Shown: positions 15,615-24,610, counted from the stretch's first letter. The stretch: DNA of 64,000 bases from Paenibacillus phytohabitans (GCF_013141775.1 NZ_WHOB01000069.1:124001-188000), one strand, 5' to 3'. Notes: generated by a model not told the origin, from the sequence alone. Program-made: numbers and translations.

Positions 15615-16079
15615 ATGGATATCAGGAAATTGCTGCCCGGCGAATTGCCGCCGATGGATTTGCTGCTGTCTGCCGATCCGTCCGAATCATTGGTGAAGAA
15701 CTACCTCACAAGAGGAGACTGCTATATGGCTGTCCAGGATGAGGAGGTATTGGGTGTGTATGTGCTGCTGCCTACCCGGCCGGATACAGCCGAGCTCGTG
15801 AATGTGGCAGTTGCTGAAGAGCATCAGGGCAAAGGGATCGGCAAGATGCTGGTGCAGCAGGCCATTGAGACGGCGAGGCAAACGGGCTATACAACTATTG
15901 AACTGGGGACGGGGAATTCAAGTGTGGGACAGCTGGCGTTATATCAAAAATGCGGCTTTCGGATCGTTGGCGTAGATTTTGATTTTTTCACCAGACATTA
16001 CGCGGAGATCATATACGAAAATGGCATACATTGCAGGGATATGGTGCGCTTATCACAGGACTTGAATGGCGGAAAATAA
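15615..16079 (+). CDS. GNAT family N-acetyltransferase
   Basis: A 154-residue acetyl-CoA-dependent acetyltransferase. Strand beta4 and motif A read ELVNVAVAEEHQGKGIGKML, containing the Q/RxxGxG/A acetyl-CoA site (QGKGIG), followed by LGTGNSSVGQLALYQKCGFR, the standard end of the fold. ATG 15615 with AAGGGGG upstream is preferred to an upstream ATG at 15588. The substrate is unknown. It follows the YjcQ-like gene by 52 bases, possibly co-transcribed. Confidence 0.85.
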   Translation: MDIRKLLPGELPPMDLLLSADPSESLVKNYLTRGDCYMAVQDEEVLGVYVLLPTRPDTAELVNVAVAEEHQGKGIGKMLVQQAIETARQTGYTTIELGTGNSSVGQLALYQKCGFRIVGVDFDFFTRHYAEIIYENGIHCRDMVRLSQDLNGGK

Positions 16080-16156
16080 GTTTGTGAATTATGTAACTAT
16101 CTGCCAAATGCCCCGTATAAACAAAAGGATGTGATTATTGAAGGGAGTTGTAATCA

Positions 16157-17884
16157 ATGAGAAGACCAAGACGATTCTTGTTGTCCATGCTGGCCTGCTC
16201 TCTGCTGTTATCTGCGGGCTTTGTCACACCTCGGGTAGCGCAGGCAGCGGATAACAAAGTAACTCTGAGTGTGAACGGTGAAGTATTGAAGTTCCCCGCA
16301 GCCGAGGCGCCATATCTGGAGGGTACAATGATCATGGTGCCTGTCCGTCAGGCGGGGGAAGCTTTGGGGTTTCAGACGGCTTACATAAAAGAGAGCTCCA
16401 GTCTGCAAATCAAGCTCAGCGGTATAGAGCTATTGATGAAGCTGGGAGGCGGTCAGTTTATCCTAAATGGAAAGGATACACTTACCATTGAAGGTGCAGC
16501 TGTTCTGAAGAACAATCGTATCTATGTGCCGTTGCCGCTGCTGGATGAGATCGGCTATATCACCAAGCCCGGTCCGGGTTCCGCCCAGGCAGAAGTAAGC
16601 ACACCGCGGAATTATACCGAGTCAGTAATGAAGCTGCTTGCCTCCGGCCAGTATGAAGCATTATCAGACCGGTTCTTCAGTACAGAGGTGCGGAATAACT
16701 TGTCGAGTCTTAAACTTCAGCAGGTCTGGGAGGGCTTTACTGCTGCTTATGGAGAGTATGGTAAGGTCGATTCACTGAAAAGCAGCCGTGACAATGGGCG
16801 GTATTCTCTGTCCGGTATCGCTGTATTTGCACATGGAAAGCTCACGGTGACGTTTACAGTTAACAGCAGCGGCCAGATTCAGGGGCTGTGGTTTGCTCCG
16901 TACGAAGATCCGCAAGCAGCGCCGGAGCTGGCTCTGCCGGCAGGTGTTACCGAAGAAGCGGTTACAGTAGGAGCAGGGACCTCACATCCGCTTAAGGGCA
17001 TTCTGACACTCCCCAAAGCTACCGGCAAGCCTTTGCCTTCTATAGTACTGGTGCACGGATCGGGTATCTCTGATCTTAATGAAGCGGCATATGCGTACAA
17101 GCCCTTCCGTGACATCGCTTATGGCCTTGCGGAGCAGGGAATTGCAGTTCTGCGTTATGACAAGCGGGGCTACAGCTATCCGCAGGAATTCATGGGAAGT
17201 GCTGCCGCATCGGTTACCGTTAAGGAAGAAACGGTTGAAGATGCCATTGTAGCGGCAGCTCTGCTTAAGCAGGACAAGCGTCTGGATGCTGCGCAGGTAT
17301 ATCTTGCCGGGCACAGCCTGGGCGGGATGCTGGGCCCGAGAATCGATGCGGATGGCGGCAACTTCGCCGGGTTAATCCTGCTTGCCGGCTCACCGCGAAG
17401 CTTGTGGGAGATTATCTACGACCAGAATATGAGAGTGATCTCCAGGCTGGATGATGCTATCCCTGCTAAGGCAGAGGCCGCTGCCGGTGTGAATGCGGAG
17501 CTGGCCAAAGCCAAGGCGCTGCTGGCACTGACAGACGAGCAGGCCAAAGCAGCTCCGGCAGTGTTTGGTGCAGCTGCCTATTACTTTAAGGAAATGGATC
17601 AGCGCAGTACCGGCGAGCTGGGACGGAAGCTGACCAAACCTGTGCTTGTTATGCAGGGAAGCGATGATTTCCAGGTGTATGCGGACGTGGATTATCCGCT
17701 CTGGAAGGATGTTCTGAAGAATAATAGCTTGGCAGAGTTCAAGCTGTATCCGGGCCTGAATCATTTCTTCGTAGGTTATGACGGAGCAGGGGCAGGAACA
17801 CCGGATGAATATAATGTCCCGGGTATGGTCGATGACCAGGTGATTAAAGATATGGGGCAGTGGATTTTGAAGCAGAGCAGGTAG
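16157..17884 (+). CDS. Secreted alpha/beta hydrolase with stalk domain
   Basis: A 575-residue exported protein. Residues 1-30 are a signal peptide (RRFLLSMLACSLLLSAGFV, cleavage after AQA). Residues 35-140 form a copper-amine-oxidase-N-like stalk domain, about 150-245 a DUF3887-like domain, and about 260-575 an alpha/beta hydrolase with VLVHGSGISD, nucleophile elbow GHSLGG (S387), acidic GSDDFQVY and the catalytic histidine in LNHFFVG. The family (dienelactone hydrolase-like) includes esterases and peptidases. ATG 16157 follows GAAGGGAG. It probably acts in the cell-wall space. The substrate is unknown. Confidence 0.85.
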   Translation: MRRPRRFLLSMLACSLLLSAGFVTPRVAQAADNKVTLSVNGEVLKFPAAEAPYLEGTMIMVPVRQAGEALGFQTAYIKESSSLQIKLSGIELLMKLGGGQFILNGKDTLTIEGAAVLKNNRIYVPLPLLDEIGYITKPGPGSAQAEVSTPRNYTESVMKLLASGQYEALSDRFFSTEVRNNLSSLKLQQVWEGFTAAYGEYGKVDSLKSSRDNGRYSLSGIAVFAHGKLTVTFTVNSSGQIQGLWFAPYEDPQAAPELALPAGVTEEAVTVGAGTSHPLKGILTLPKATGKPLPSIVLVHGSGISDLNEAAYAYKPFRDIAYGLAEQGIAVLRYDKRGYSYPQEFMGSAAASVTVKEETVEDAIVAAALLKQDKRLDAAQVYLAGHSLGGMLGPRIDADGGNFAGLILLAGSPRSLWEIIYDQNMRVISRLDDAIPAKAEAAAGVNAELAKAKALLALTDEQAKAAPAVFGAAAYYFKEMDQRSTGELGRKLTKPVLVMQGSDDFQVYADVDYPLWKDVLKNNSLAEFKLYPGLNHFFVGYDGAGAGTPDEYNVPGMVDDQVIKDMGQWILKQSR

Positions 17885-17940
17885 AATAAGAAGCTTGGTT
17901 CTGGTACAATCTATTTATTAAGTTTTAAGGAGCGGGATGC

Positions 17941-18321
17941 ATGGATAATGATCTGGCAAAGTTGTTAAGATCCGTCATTCGTGAAGAATTAGAGCCTGTG
18001 AATGAGCGCTTGGAACGGATTGAGACTGAACAGACCGGCTTGAAGCAAGAAGTGCAAATAGTGAAGCAGGATCAACAAACGCTGAGGCAAGATGTGCAAA
18101 TAGTGAAGCAGGATCAACAGACGCTGAAGCAAGATGTGCATATATTAAAGCAAGATGTGCAAATATTGAAGCAGGATCAGGAATTGATTAAACGTGCGGT
18201 ATTGGATACCAATGAACGGGTAATCCGGATGGAGTCCATTCTGGAGAATCAGCATCGGATTATCGAACTCCTCTCGGCACGCTCGATTGAGCAAGAGGCG
18301 CTCATTAAACGAATTAAATAA
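17941..18321 (+). CDS. Coiled-coil protein with heptad repeats
   Basis: A 126-residue protein almost wholly coiled coil. It contains degenerate 14-residue repeats (QIVKQDQQTLRQDV, QIVKQDQQTLKQDV and shorter versions, residues about 35-80) that also show as DNA repeats at 18050-18180, so copy number may vary between strains. Both ends are conserved non-repeat helices (MDNDLAKLLRSVIREELEPV; ENQHRIIELLSARSIEQEAL). Similar proteins are widespread in Bacilli without assigned function. AAGGAGCGGGATGC precedes ATG 17941. Confidence 0.75.
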   Translation: MDNDLAKLLRSVIREELEPVNERLERIETEQTGLKQEVQIVKQDQQTLRQDVQIVKQDQQTLKQDVHILKQDVQILKQDQELIKRAVLDTNERVIRMESILENQHRIIELLSARSIEQEALIKRIK

Positions 18322-18329
18322 ATTTTCTT

Positions 18330-18362
18330 AGTCCGGCACTGCATGGTGCCGGACTTTTCTTT
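18330..18362 (+). terminator. Terminator after coiled-coil gene
   Basis: AGTCCGGCAC-TGCATG-GTGCCGGACT followed by TTTTCTTTT. Confidence 0.9.
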
Positions 18363-18392
18363 TCGTATAGGTTTCCCAACACAAAAAAAATC

Positions 18393-18417
18393 GAGGCTCC
18401 CTTTCGGGAGCCTCTTT
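18393..18417. terminator. Second hairpin, terminator-like
   Basis: GAGGCTCCC-TTTC-GGGAGCCTC preceded by an A8 run and followed by TTTC. On the minus strand the T8 run follows the hairpin, so it would terminate leftward transcripts, yet no minus-strand gene lies to the right. The rest of 18418-18610 shows only a short CGACAT/ATGTCG hairpin (18482-18500) and no gene. Confidence 0.55.
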
Positions 18418-18610
18418 CATGGGAGAGGAGAAACCGGACGAAGAGCTTATGGGGAAACGTAAGCCTGCTCCGCGGTTGTCTACGACATTTTGCGATGTCG
18501 ATAGTTACAGGATGGCCCGGTTGCCGGACTTTTATACATCCGTTCTCCAAAACTTCTGAACTGCGCATTGTGACAAAGTCGGACAATCTTTTTATTTCAC
18601 GGATTAATTG

Positions 18611-18619
18611 TGGTACTAT
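18611..18619 (+). promoter_or_regulatory. Extended -10 promoter for rsmD
   Basis: TGGTACTAT has the TGn extension before a TACTAT -10 element, 64 bases before the rsmD start. No good -35 box is present, which is common for extended -10 promoters. Confidence 0.4.
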
Positions 18620-18682
18620 AGGCTTGGACTTATGCCCTGAAACGGCATAATAAACAGAGACATAAAAGCAGGTGGATGATCG

Positions 18683-19291
18683 GTGAGAGTAATATCGGGC
18701 ACTGCAAAGGGCAGGCCGCTTAAGAGTGTTCCAGGCAAGGGCACCCGGCCTACAACCGATAAAGTGAAGGAAGCGCTATTCAGTATGATCGGGCCTTATT
18801 TTGAAGGCGGAACGGCCCTGGATCTGTATGCCGGTACCGGGGGGCTTGGGATTGAGGCCTTGAGCAGAGGGATGGAAGCAGCCGTATTTGTGGATATGGA
18901 GCAGAAGGCGCTCGACACTGTGCGTGCGAATCTAAAGGCAGCCAAGGTGGAGGCGCAGGCCGAAGTCTACCGCAATGATGCCGGAAGAGCACTTGCTGCG
19001 CTGGAGAAGCGGGGGAGAGCGTTTGATCTTGTTTTTCTGGACCCTCCGTATCGTCTGAAGCACGGGGATGAGCTTATGATGACGATGGCAGCCAAGAATC
19101 TGCTGAAGCCTGATGCCGTAATTGTGCTTGAGCATGAATCGGGTTATGAATATCCGGAGAATATACCGGGATTCAGCAGGACACGGCAATCCGTATATGG
19201 GGAGACTACGATCTCAATCTATCAGTATGAAGCTGCTCTGCCGGAAGTTGGCGTCAGTGGCGAGGAGGTTAATGATGAGTCTGCAAATTAG
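18683..19291 (+). CDS. rsmD: 16S rRNA (guanine966-N2)-methyltransferase RsmD
   Basis: A 202-residue SAM-dependent methyltransferase that modifies G966 of 16S rRNA. The N-terminus MRVISGTAKGRPLKSVPG and GTRPTTDKVKEALF, the SAM loop LDLYAGTGGLGIEALSRG and the catalytic DPPY in LVFLDPPYRL are diagnostic. GTG 18683 follows AGGTGGATGATCG. A 15-residue acidic C-terminal extension (GVSGEEVNDESAN) is translated from the region that also holds the coaD ribosome site. Its 17-base overlap with coaD suggests coupled translation, as in B. subtilis ylbH-coaD. Confidence 0.95.
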   Translation: MRVISGTAKGRPLKSVPGKGTRPTTDKVKEALFSMIGPYFEGGTALDLYAGTGGLGIEALSRGMEAAVFVDMEQKALDTVRANLKAAKVEAQAEVYRNDAGRALAALEKRGRAFDLVFLDPPYRLKHGDELMMTMAAKNLLKPDAVIVLEHESGYEYPENIPGFSRTRQSVYGETTISIYQYEAALPEVGVSGEEVNDESAN

Positions 19292-19793
19292 AAAAGAGCG
19301 TGTGGCAATCTATCCCGGAACCTTTGATCCGGTAACCCTGGGGCATATGGATATTATTCACCGTGCAGCGAAACAGTTCGACAGGCTGATTGTGGCGGTG
19401 CTGAACAATTTAAGCAAGAATCCGTTATTTTCAGTCGAGGAGCGCACAGAGCTTCTGCGCCAGGCTACAGCGGACATCCCGAATGTAGAGGTCGACAGCT
19501 TCCGTGATCTGCTCGTTAATTATGTCCGGCAAAAGGATGCACAGGTGATTGTCCGGGGAATCCGAACGGTCACGGACTTTGAGTATGAACTGCAGAATGC
19601 ATCCATTAATCATAATCTGGATCCCGAAGCGGAAACGATATTTATGATGACCAATCCGAGATATTCCTATCTTAGCTCAAGTGTGGTTAAGGAAATTGCC
19701 CACTTTGGCGGGAATGTCTCGGATTTTGTAACGCCTGAAGTGGAACAGGCCATGAAGCTTAAGTTCAAGCGGATGGATGGCGGCGCCAAGTAA
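19275..19793 (+). CDS. coaD: Phosphopantetheine adenylyltransferase CoaD
   Basis: A 172-residue nucleotidyltransferase of coenzyme A synthesis: ATP plus 4-phosphopantetheine gives dephospho-CoA. The T/HxGH motif is in YPGTFDPVTLGHMDII; the RGIRTVTDFEYEL and SYLSSSVVKEIA motifs (ISSTxVR equivalent) are intact. ATG 19275 lies 6 bases after AGGAGG; the neighbouring ATG 19272 is too close. The last 29 bases overlap the 3' end of ylbJ on the other strand. Confidence 0.96.
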   Translation: MSLQIRKERVAIYPGTFDPVTLGHMDIIHRAAKQFDRLIVAVLNNLSKNPLFSVEERTELLRQATADIPNVEVDSFRDLLVNYVRQKDAQVIVRGIRTVTDFEYELQNASINHNLDPEAETIFMMTNPRYSYLSSSVVKEIAHFGGNVSDFVTPEVEQAMKLKFKRMDGGAK

Positions 19794-21018
19794 AAAGCTT
19801 TAGAGCCACTGATAAGCTTAACAGGAGCAGGAGTATTAGTCCCTGCAGACTAAGGATCTGAGGGAACAAGCTCCATATTCCGGTTGCAGTGCCCAAGCCG
19901 GGTTCCAGACTGCCTGAACCGGTACCGGTGAAGACCGGAAGTACAGCGGCGCGGATACTTACGAGCGGCTTCCATAGCAGGAAGGTTAGTGCAAAGGCGG
20001 TTAGTCCATGCAATAACCGGACTGCAGCAAACGGGAGAAAGCGGACATTAGCCGGTTTAAGCACCGTCAGCGCCTGAAGCTGTGCGCAGATTCCGCTCCA
20101 GGCAAGCAGAGCTGACAGCAAAGCGGGACCGAGAAGACTGCCGGACAAGAACCCTCCAGGGCTGGCAGAATCCGAGGTTAACGCATGGGCACCGAGGTGA
20201 ATCTCAAACACTCCGGCAGCCAGCGGAGACGGGAGCTGCGGCAGCAGCCTGGTGATGATGTTAATAACTACAGCGAACATGATCATATAGCCGCCTACGA
20301 TCATCAGATTCTGGACGGCGGCGGATACAGATTCGCCGAGCACCTTGCCGAAGCCCCGTCCGTCTCTTGCGCGGGCATCCAGTGCCGCCTGATGGATTCG
20401 CCCGGGCAAGGATGCTTTTTTGGCGCGCGGGCCGCTGCCGGGCAGTCTGCTGACAGTGGCGGCGGCCCCGCTGTTCTTCCGCGTTCCGCTGAAGAGAGCG
20501 GATAGCCATCCGGCGGCAAGGCCTGACAGCCAGTGAATGGCAAGCAGGGCATATCCGGCTGCCGGACTGTGCAGAAAAGCGGTGCCGACGACAATAAGCA
20601 GTGTAACCGGGCTGGCATAATGGACCATGGAGGCCAGACGTCCGGCATCCTTGTCCGTGATGTCCCCCTGCTTATGCAACTGCATCACCGCTCCGGCTCC
20701 GGCCGGGAAGCCGGCGGTGATTCCGAGCACAAGCGTCCAGCCGCCTGCTCCGGGAAGCCGGAACAGGCGTTTCATCAGCGGCTCCAGCAGGACGCCGATG
20801 CCATGCACGAACCCTGAAGCGGTCAGCATCTCTGACAGGATCAGGAATGGCAGCAGTGCCGGGAAGACAAGGGTCCACCAGAGCTTCAGTCCCGCAAGGG
20901 AAGCCTTGAATGACGATTCCGGTGCCAGGACAATCGCTATAGCGAGCAGGATCGCCGCCGCCCCTGATAGGAATGGAGCCGAACCCCGGAAGAACCGCCG
21001 TATTGTAAAGTTAATCAT
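19765..21018 (-). CDS. ylbJ: Sporulation integral membrane protein YlbJ
   Basis: A 417-residue polytopic membrane protein with about eight to ten hydrophobic segments. The hallmarks are KLWWTLVFPALLPFLILSE near the N-terminus and the nucleoside-recognition (GATE) signature GITAGFPAGAGAVMQL. YlbJ is required at a late stage of sporulation in B. subtilis. ATG 21018 has GAGGTG nine bases upstream on the minus strand; longer starts are unlikely. Two regions (around residues 190-230 and the last 60) are variable and rich in G, S and P. It converges on coaD with a 29-base overlap. Confidence 0.88.
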   Translation of the reverse strand: MINFTIRRFFRGSAPFLSGAAAILLAIAIVLAPESSFKASLAGLKLWWTLVFPALLPFLILSEMLTASGFVHGIGVLLEPLMKRLFRLPGAGGWTLVLGITAGFPAGAGAVMQLHKQGDITDKDAGRLASMVHYASPVTLLIVVGTAFLHSPAAGYALLAIHWLSGLAAGWLSALFSGTRKNSGAAATVSRLPGSGPRAKKASLPGRIHQAALDARARDGRGFGKVLGESVSAAVQNLMIVGGYMIMFAVVINIITRLLPQLPSPLAAGVFEIHLGAHALTSDSASPGGFLSGSLLGPALLSALLAWSGICAQLQALTVLKPANVRFLPFAAVRLLHGLTAFALTFLLWKPLVSIRAAVLPVFTGTGSGSLEPGLGTATGIWSLFPQILSLQGLILLLLLSLSVALKLFTWRRHPSA

Positions 21019-21178
21019 TAGTAGCATCACCTCTTCATAGCTTAGGACATGGGCAGAGCTTGTTATCAATTTATGCAGGGGAGACAACCATCATGCCACA
21101 GCCGGAGAGAAGCTCCCGGCTCCTGGCAGCACATTCCAATGCCGGGGCTGCATGCCGCGGGAAAGAAGGGGAAGAGAC

Positions 21179-22219
21179 TTGAGGCAACAGAAACGCCGTG
21201 TGGGTATCCGCGCCACAGCCTACTTATTTACATTTGTGGTCATTCTCTATGTTGCTGTCTTTATGAATACTCCGTATATTGTGTATCAGCCGGGAAGCGC
21301 CTCCGAGGTAGCCCCGATGATCAAGGTGGAGAATGCTGATCCCGAGGAGCAGGGCACGTTCATGATGACTACCGTATCTGCCAGTTATGCCAATGTGGCT
21401 CTTCTGGTCGCCTCCGTATTTAACTCGAATGCAGAGGTTGTCCTGAAAGAGACCCGCCTGCAGGATAAGACGGAGCAGGAATACGCGGCTGAGCAGGTCT
21501 TTTATATGAACAGTTCACAGTCGTATGCTGTACAGGCCGCTTATCATGCTGCCAAAGTGCCGTATGAGGATATTGTGGATTATTTGTACGTGTTCTCGGT
21601 GCCGGACGCAACCAATCAGGGCCAGTTCAAGCCGGGCGACAAGATTATCAGTGTGAAAGGACAGCACGCAGCCGATCCGGCGGCTCTGTCCGCCTTGCTG
21701 TCCGCATACAAAATCGGCGATACCGTTGAGGTAGTCCTGCAGCGTGGAGGCAAGGAAATTTCCGAGCAGGTGAAGCTGGTGGAGGTTAAGGATAAAGAAA
21801 CCTCGGCCGGACGGCCGGGCTTCGGGGTTGTTATCGGAGCCGTTCAGAAGGTACAGCCTAAGGAAGAGGGGAAAGGCGTCAGTTTTGTGGATACGAATGT
21901 AGGAGGACCTTCCGCAGGACTGATGTTCACCATGGAAATCTATAACCGGCTCACTCCGGGGGATTTGACCAAGGGCCACCGGGTAGCAGGTACGGGTACA
22001 ATAGATGCAGAGGGAAATGTGGGGGCAATCGGCGGAGTGAAGCATAAGATTGTGGCTGCTGACCGCAAAGGTGCCGAATTCTTCTTTGTTCCGGTCAAAA
22101 ACTATGAAGAAGCCAAGGCGAAAGCTGACCAGATCGGCACAGACATGAAGCTGATTCCGGTATCGACTCTGTCAGACGCGCTGAAATATATGGAAGAACA
22201 GCCGGTCATCAAATCCTGA
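21179..22219 (+). CDS. ylbL: YlbL/SepM-like PDZ-Lon serine protease
   Basis: About 346 residues. An N-terminal membrane anchor (AYLFTFVVILYVAVFMNTPY), then YIVYQPGSASEVAPMIKVE typical of YlbL, a PDZ domain (QFKPGDKIISVKGQHAADPA) and a Lon-type protease domain with Ser in GGPSAGLMF (about S245) and Lys in GAIGGVKHK (about K288). In B. subtilis YlbL assists DNA-damage checkpoint recovery by degrading YneA; SepM trims a pheromone in streptococci. TTG 21179 with AAGGGGAAG fits the homologues' N-terminus; ATG 21152 is an alternative. Its final 11 bases overlap ylbM. Confidence 0.9.
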   Translation: MRQQKRRVGIRATAYLFTFVVILYVAVFMNTPYIVYQPGSASEVAPMIKVENADPEEQGTFMMTTVSASYANVALLVASVFNSNAEVVLKETRLQDKTEQEYAAEQVFYMNSSQSYAVQAAYHAAKVPYEDIVDYLYVFSVPDATNQGQFKPGDKIISVKGQHAADPAALSALLSAYKIGDTVEVVLQRGGKEISEQVKLVEVKDKETSAGRPGFGVVIGAVQKVQPKEEGKGVSFVDTNVGGPSAGLMFTMEIYNRLTPGDLTKGHRVAGTGTIDAEGNVGAIGGVKHKIVAADRKGAEFFFVPVKNYEEAKAKADQIGTDMKLIPVSTLSDALKYMEEQPVIKS

Positions 22220-23447
22220 CCGGCGGCTCCAGATAATCGCTGTACAGATCATTTCGTACAGGATCGGCATAGGCAGCAGCGAACACAGCTGCCGCCTGCA
22301 GATCCCGCTCCAGTATGGGATGGGAGAAGCGCGCAGGGCTTGTCACTACCGGAAGTGCCGCGCGCTGCTTCATTTGCTTCAGCAGCCTGCGGCCGCTCTC
22401 CCGGAAGCCGAGAACCCGGATATAACCCGGACCCTGGGCCAGCGCGGCCGGGGTCATTTCTTCTTTGCTGTGATTCAGCAAGGTATGAAGCAGCAGACGC
22501 TGCAGCCGTGTATGGGTGTAGCGTCTGCTCTTCAGCTCCTGCAGAAGACCGGCGACCGTGAACCTGCCGAGCTGGGGAAGGATGCGGAGTATCCGGTTCT
22601 CCAGCCCTTCATTCATATCCTGCACCGTCCGCAGCTCGGCTGCTGAGTGTGTGGAGAGCACGTGGCGCAGCGGAGCCCGGAAGTCCTCGAGCATGACCGG
22701 CCCCCGGCCCGCTGCATGCTCTCTCTCCAGGATGGACACGCTATACTCCGGCATGTATGCCGCCGGAGAGCCGCCTTCCTGCAGCAGCCTGCGGATTGCT
22801 GTCGCACTGGCAATGGACGACCCGCCCTGCAGCGGGTCGTGGAAGCCCGCGCCGGTCCGCGGCACGGTGAAGGGCCTGATCGCGCTGCCGAGCCGCTGCA
22901 GCGCGATCAGATAGTGCAGGCCGAGGCTGTTGTTGGGCTGCCGCAATAGAATTTCGGCATCTGCCGGTTTCTCCTCTCCCATGAAAGAGGCCTTCCAGGC
23001 CGCCGCCGCAGCTGCGCTGTATGCGGCGGGGAATCCCGCGCCCTGCGCCATGCGCGCGCGGATCTCGTCCTTAAGCGCGCTGCTCTCCTCGGCCAGGAAT
23101 CCGGCCAGGGGGAGCAGCGCGCCCAAAGTGCCGGCTTCGGAGCCGAAGCACAGGCTGTCCACGACGCCGGTCGCCTCCAGCAGGAATACCGCTCCGAAGG
23201 CGAACCATTCCGCCGGCTGGACAGCATACACCACCGGCAGCTCAATCACGAGGTCGGCGCCCATATGGAGCGCCATCTCGGTGCGGGCGCGCTTGCTGAC
23301 CGCCGCCGGCTCGCCGCGCTGGGTGAACGGGCCGCTCATGATGACGATGGAGCTTTCGGCTCCGGAGATTCTTTTGGCCTCGCTGAAATGGTGGACATGC
23401 CCGTTATGTAAAGGGTTATATTCGGCTATAATGCCTACAGTTGTCAC
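22209..23447 (-). CDS. tmcAL: tRNA(Met) cytidine acetate ligase (YlbM/TmcAL)
   Basis: A 412-residue enzyme that makes N4-acetylcytidine at the wobble base of elongator tRNA-Met from acetate and ATP. The N-terminal nucleotidyltransferase motif VGIIAEYNPLHNGHVHH (HxGH), IVIMSGPFTQRGEPA and SKRARTEMAL are diagnostic. GTG 23447 matches the family's start; the open frame extends further upstream but that part is not conserved-looking. The middle of the gene (about 22700-23350) is markedly GC-rich, with alanine runs. It is transcribed toward ylbL with an 11-base convergent overlap. Confidence 0.92.
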   Translation of the reverse strand: MTTVGIIAEYNPLHNGHVHHFSEAKRISGAESSIVIMSGPFTQRGEPAAVSKRARTEMALHMGADLVIELPVVYAVQPAEWFAFGAVFLLEATGVVDSLCFGSEAGTLGALLPLAGFLAEESSALKDEIRARMAQGAGFPAAYSAAAAAAWKASFMGEEKPADAEILLRQPNNSLGLHYLIALQRLGSAIRPFTVPRTGAGFHDPLQGGSSIASATAIRRLLQEGGSPAAYMPEYSVSILEREHAAGRGPVMLEDFRAPLRHVLSTHSAAELRTVQDMNEGLENRILRILPQLGRFTVAGLLQELKSRRYTHTRLQRLLLHTLLNHSKEEMTPAALAQGPGYIRVLGFRESGRRLLKQMKQRAALPVVTSPARFSHPILERDLQAAAVFAAAYADPVRNDLYSDYLEPPVRI

Positions 23448-23594
23448 GTTTGCTTCACGCCCTATTCTGGGATATCTGACGATCCGGGTTCCGGATTCAG
23501 GCTCATTTCTTCCCGTTTTTTGCAGATTTCTTGCATTAAACTTATGTATATCATAAATTGTCTCTGTGCCTGAAACAATATAAAGGAAAAATGG

Positions 23595-23624
23595 TTGACA
23601 AAGTCCGGTAATAATAGGTATAAT
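23595..23624 (+). promoter_or_regulatory. Strong SigA promoter for yceD-rpmF
   Basis: Perfect TTGACA (23595-23600), 18-bp spacer and perfect TATAAT (23619-23624), 28 bases before the yceD start. Confidence 0.88.
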
Positions 23625-23651
23625 AAATTTTGTTTGTTTGGAGTGATAACT

Positions 23652-24173
23652 ATGAACATTCACTTTCGCAAATTAGCGAATGCCGACGAGCCCCTGATCC
23701 TCCACGATGTTGTGGATGTCAGTGAGGTTGTCAAAGGGCGCAAGGATATTCTTGCTGTTGCACCACTCTCAGTAGACCTTAAAGCGCTGCCCGCGGGAAC
23801 CGATAGTGTGAACGTGGTGGGAACACTGAGTGGAGAAGTGGACATGTTATGTTCACGTTGTCTCACGGAGGTTAACAGTAAGCTGAACATTCCTTTCGCT
23901 GAGACTTTCAAGTGGCTTAAACAGCCAATTCTTCCGGAAGATGAAGGTGAGGAACTCATTTACATCAAGGATGAGATTGTGGATCTTATCCCCTATGTGG
24001 AAGAAAATTTCGTACTGCACTTACCAGATTCGGTATTGTGCAAGGCAGACTGTCTTGGTCTTTGTCAGAAATGCGGACAGAACTTGAACGAAGGCACCTG
24101 CAGTTGCGACAACACAGTGATCGATCCAAGACTCGCTGGGTTGAAAGGATTCTTTACCAAGCAAGATAACTAA
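23652..24173 (+). CDS. yceD: YceD family (DUF177) protein
   Basis: A 173-residue protein that precedes rpmF in most bacteria and is thought to act in 23S rRNA or ribosome assembly. It has two cysteine pairs: CSRCL in mid-protein and CLGLCQKCGQNLNEGTCSC near the C-terminus, a probable zinc site. The beta-rich N-terminal half includes VVDVSEVVKGRKDI. ATG 23652 follows GGAGTGATAACT. It is 53 bases upstream of rpmF and under the promoter at 23595. B. subtilis name ylbN. Confidence 0.92.
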   Translation: MNIHFRKLANADEPLILHDVVDVSEVVKGRKDILAVAPLSVDLKALPAGTDSVNVVGTLSGEVDMLCSRCLTEVNSKLNIPFAETFKWLKQPILPEDEGEELIYIKDEIVDLIPYVEENFVLHLPDSVLCKADCLGLCQKCGQNLNEGTCSCDNTVIDPRLAGLKGFFTKQDN

Positions 24174-24226
24174 GAACAAATCCCGGGTTATTACGGGTCA
24201 AAACCAAAATCAGGAGGTTGATTAAC

Positions 24227-24400
24227 ATGGCAGTACCACAACGCAGAACGTCCAAAACACGCCGTGACAAGCGTCGTACTCACTTTAAACTGGTAGTTCC
24301 AGGTATGGTGAAATGTGAACAATGCGGAGAGCTGAAGCTGGCTCACCACGTATGCAAAGTTTGCGGAACATACAAAGCAAGAGAGATCATCAAACAATAG
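24227..24400 (+). CDS. rpmF: Ribosomal protein bL32
   Basis: A 57-residue large-subunit protein, starting MAVPQRRTSKTRRDKRRTHF. It keeps the zinc-ribbon cysteines (CEQCGELKLAHHVCKVCG), so it is the zinc-binding C+ form. The ribosome site AGGAGGTTG is very strong. Followed by a terminator at 24423. Confidence 0.98.
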   Translation: MAVPQRRTSKTRRDKRRTHFKLVVPGMVKCEQCGELKLAHHVCKVCGTYKAREIIKQ

Positions 24401-24422
24401 TTTGCATATTTGCATATAAGAG

Positions 24423-24457
24423 TAGCACTTCATCTGCCGGTGAAGTGCTATTTTTTT
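24423..24457 (+). terminator. Terminator after rpmF
   Basis: TAGCACTTCA-TCTGCCGG-TGAAGTGCTA followed by seven T residues. Confidence 0.95.
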
Positions 24458-24582
24458 GGGGATATATGAATTTATATGCTTTACATGATAGTTTCCTTCT
24501 GATTCTTGCAACGTATCCCTAAGCCCGCCGCGGGTTTGCGCGGGTTTTCAAGTCAAAGCTTTATTTTTGCGGCGTCATGCTT

Positions 24583-24610
24583 TATACTACATATTAGTAC
24601 CTGGTTCTAA
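24583..24610 (+). promoter_or_regulatory. fapR promoter -10 box and FapR operator
   Basis: TATACT (24583-24588) is the likely -10. TTAGTACCTGGTTCTAA (24594-24610) directly after it is a near-perfect FapR box, the 17-bp site that I know from B. subtilis and Staphylococcus fatty-acid genes. FapR bound here would block initiation; malonyl-CoA releases it. This ties the whole cluster below to the malonyl-CoA level and makes fapR autoregulated. Confidence 0.88.

Noticed and set aside
22209..23663. Full 484-residue frame of YlbM
   Set aside because: The first 72 residues are not family-like; GTG 23447 gives the normal start with VGIIAEYNPLHNGH.
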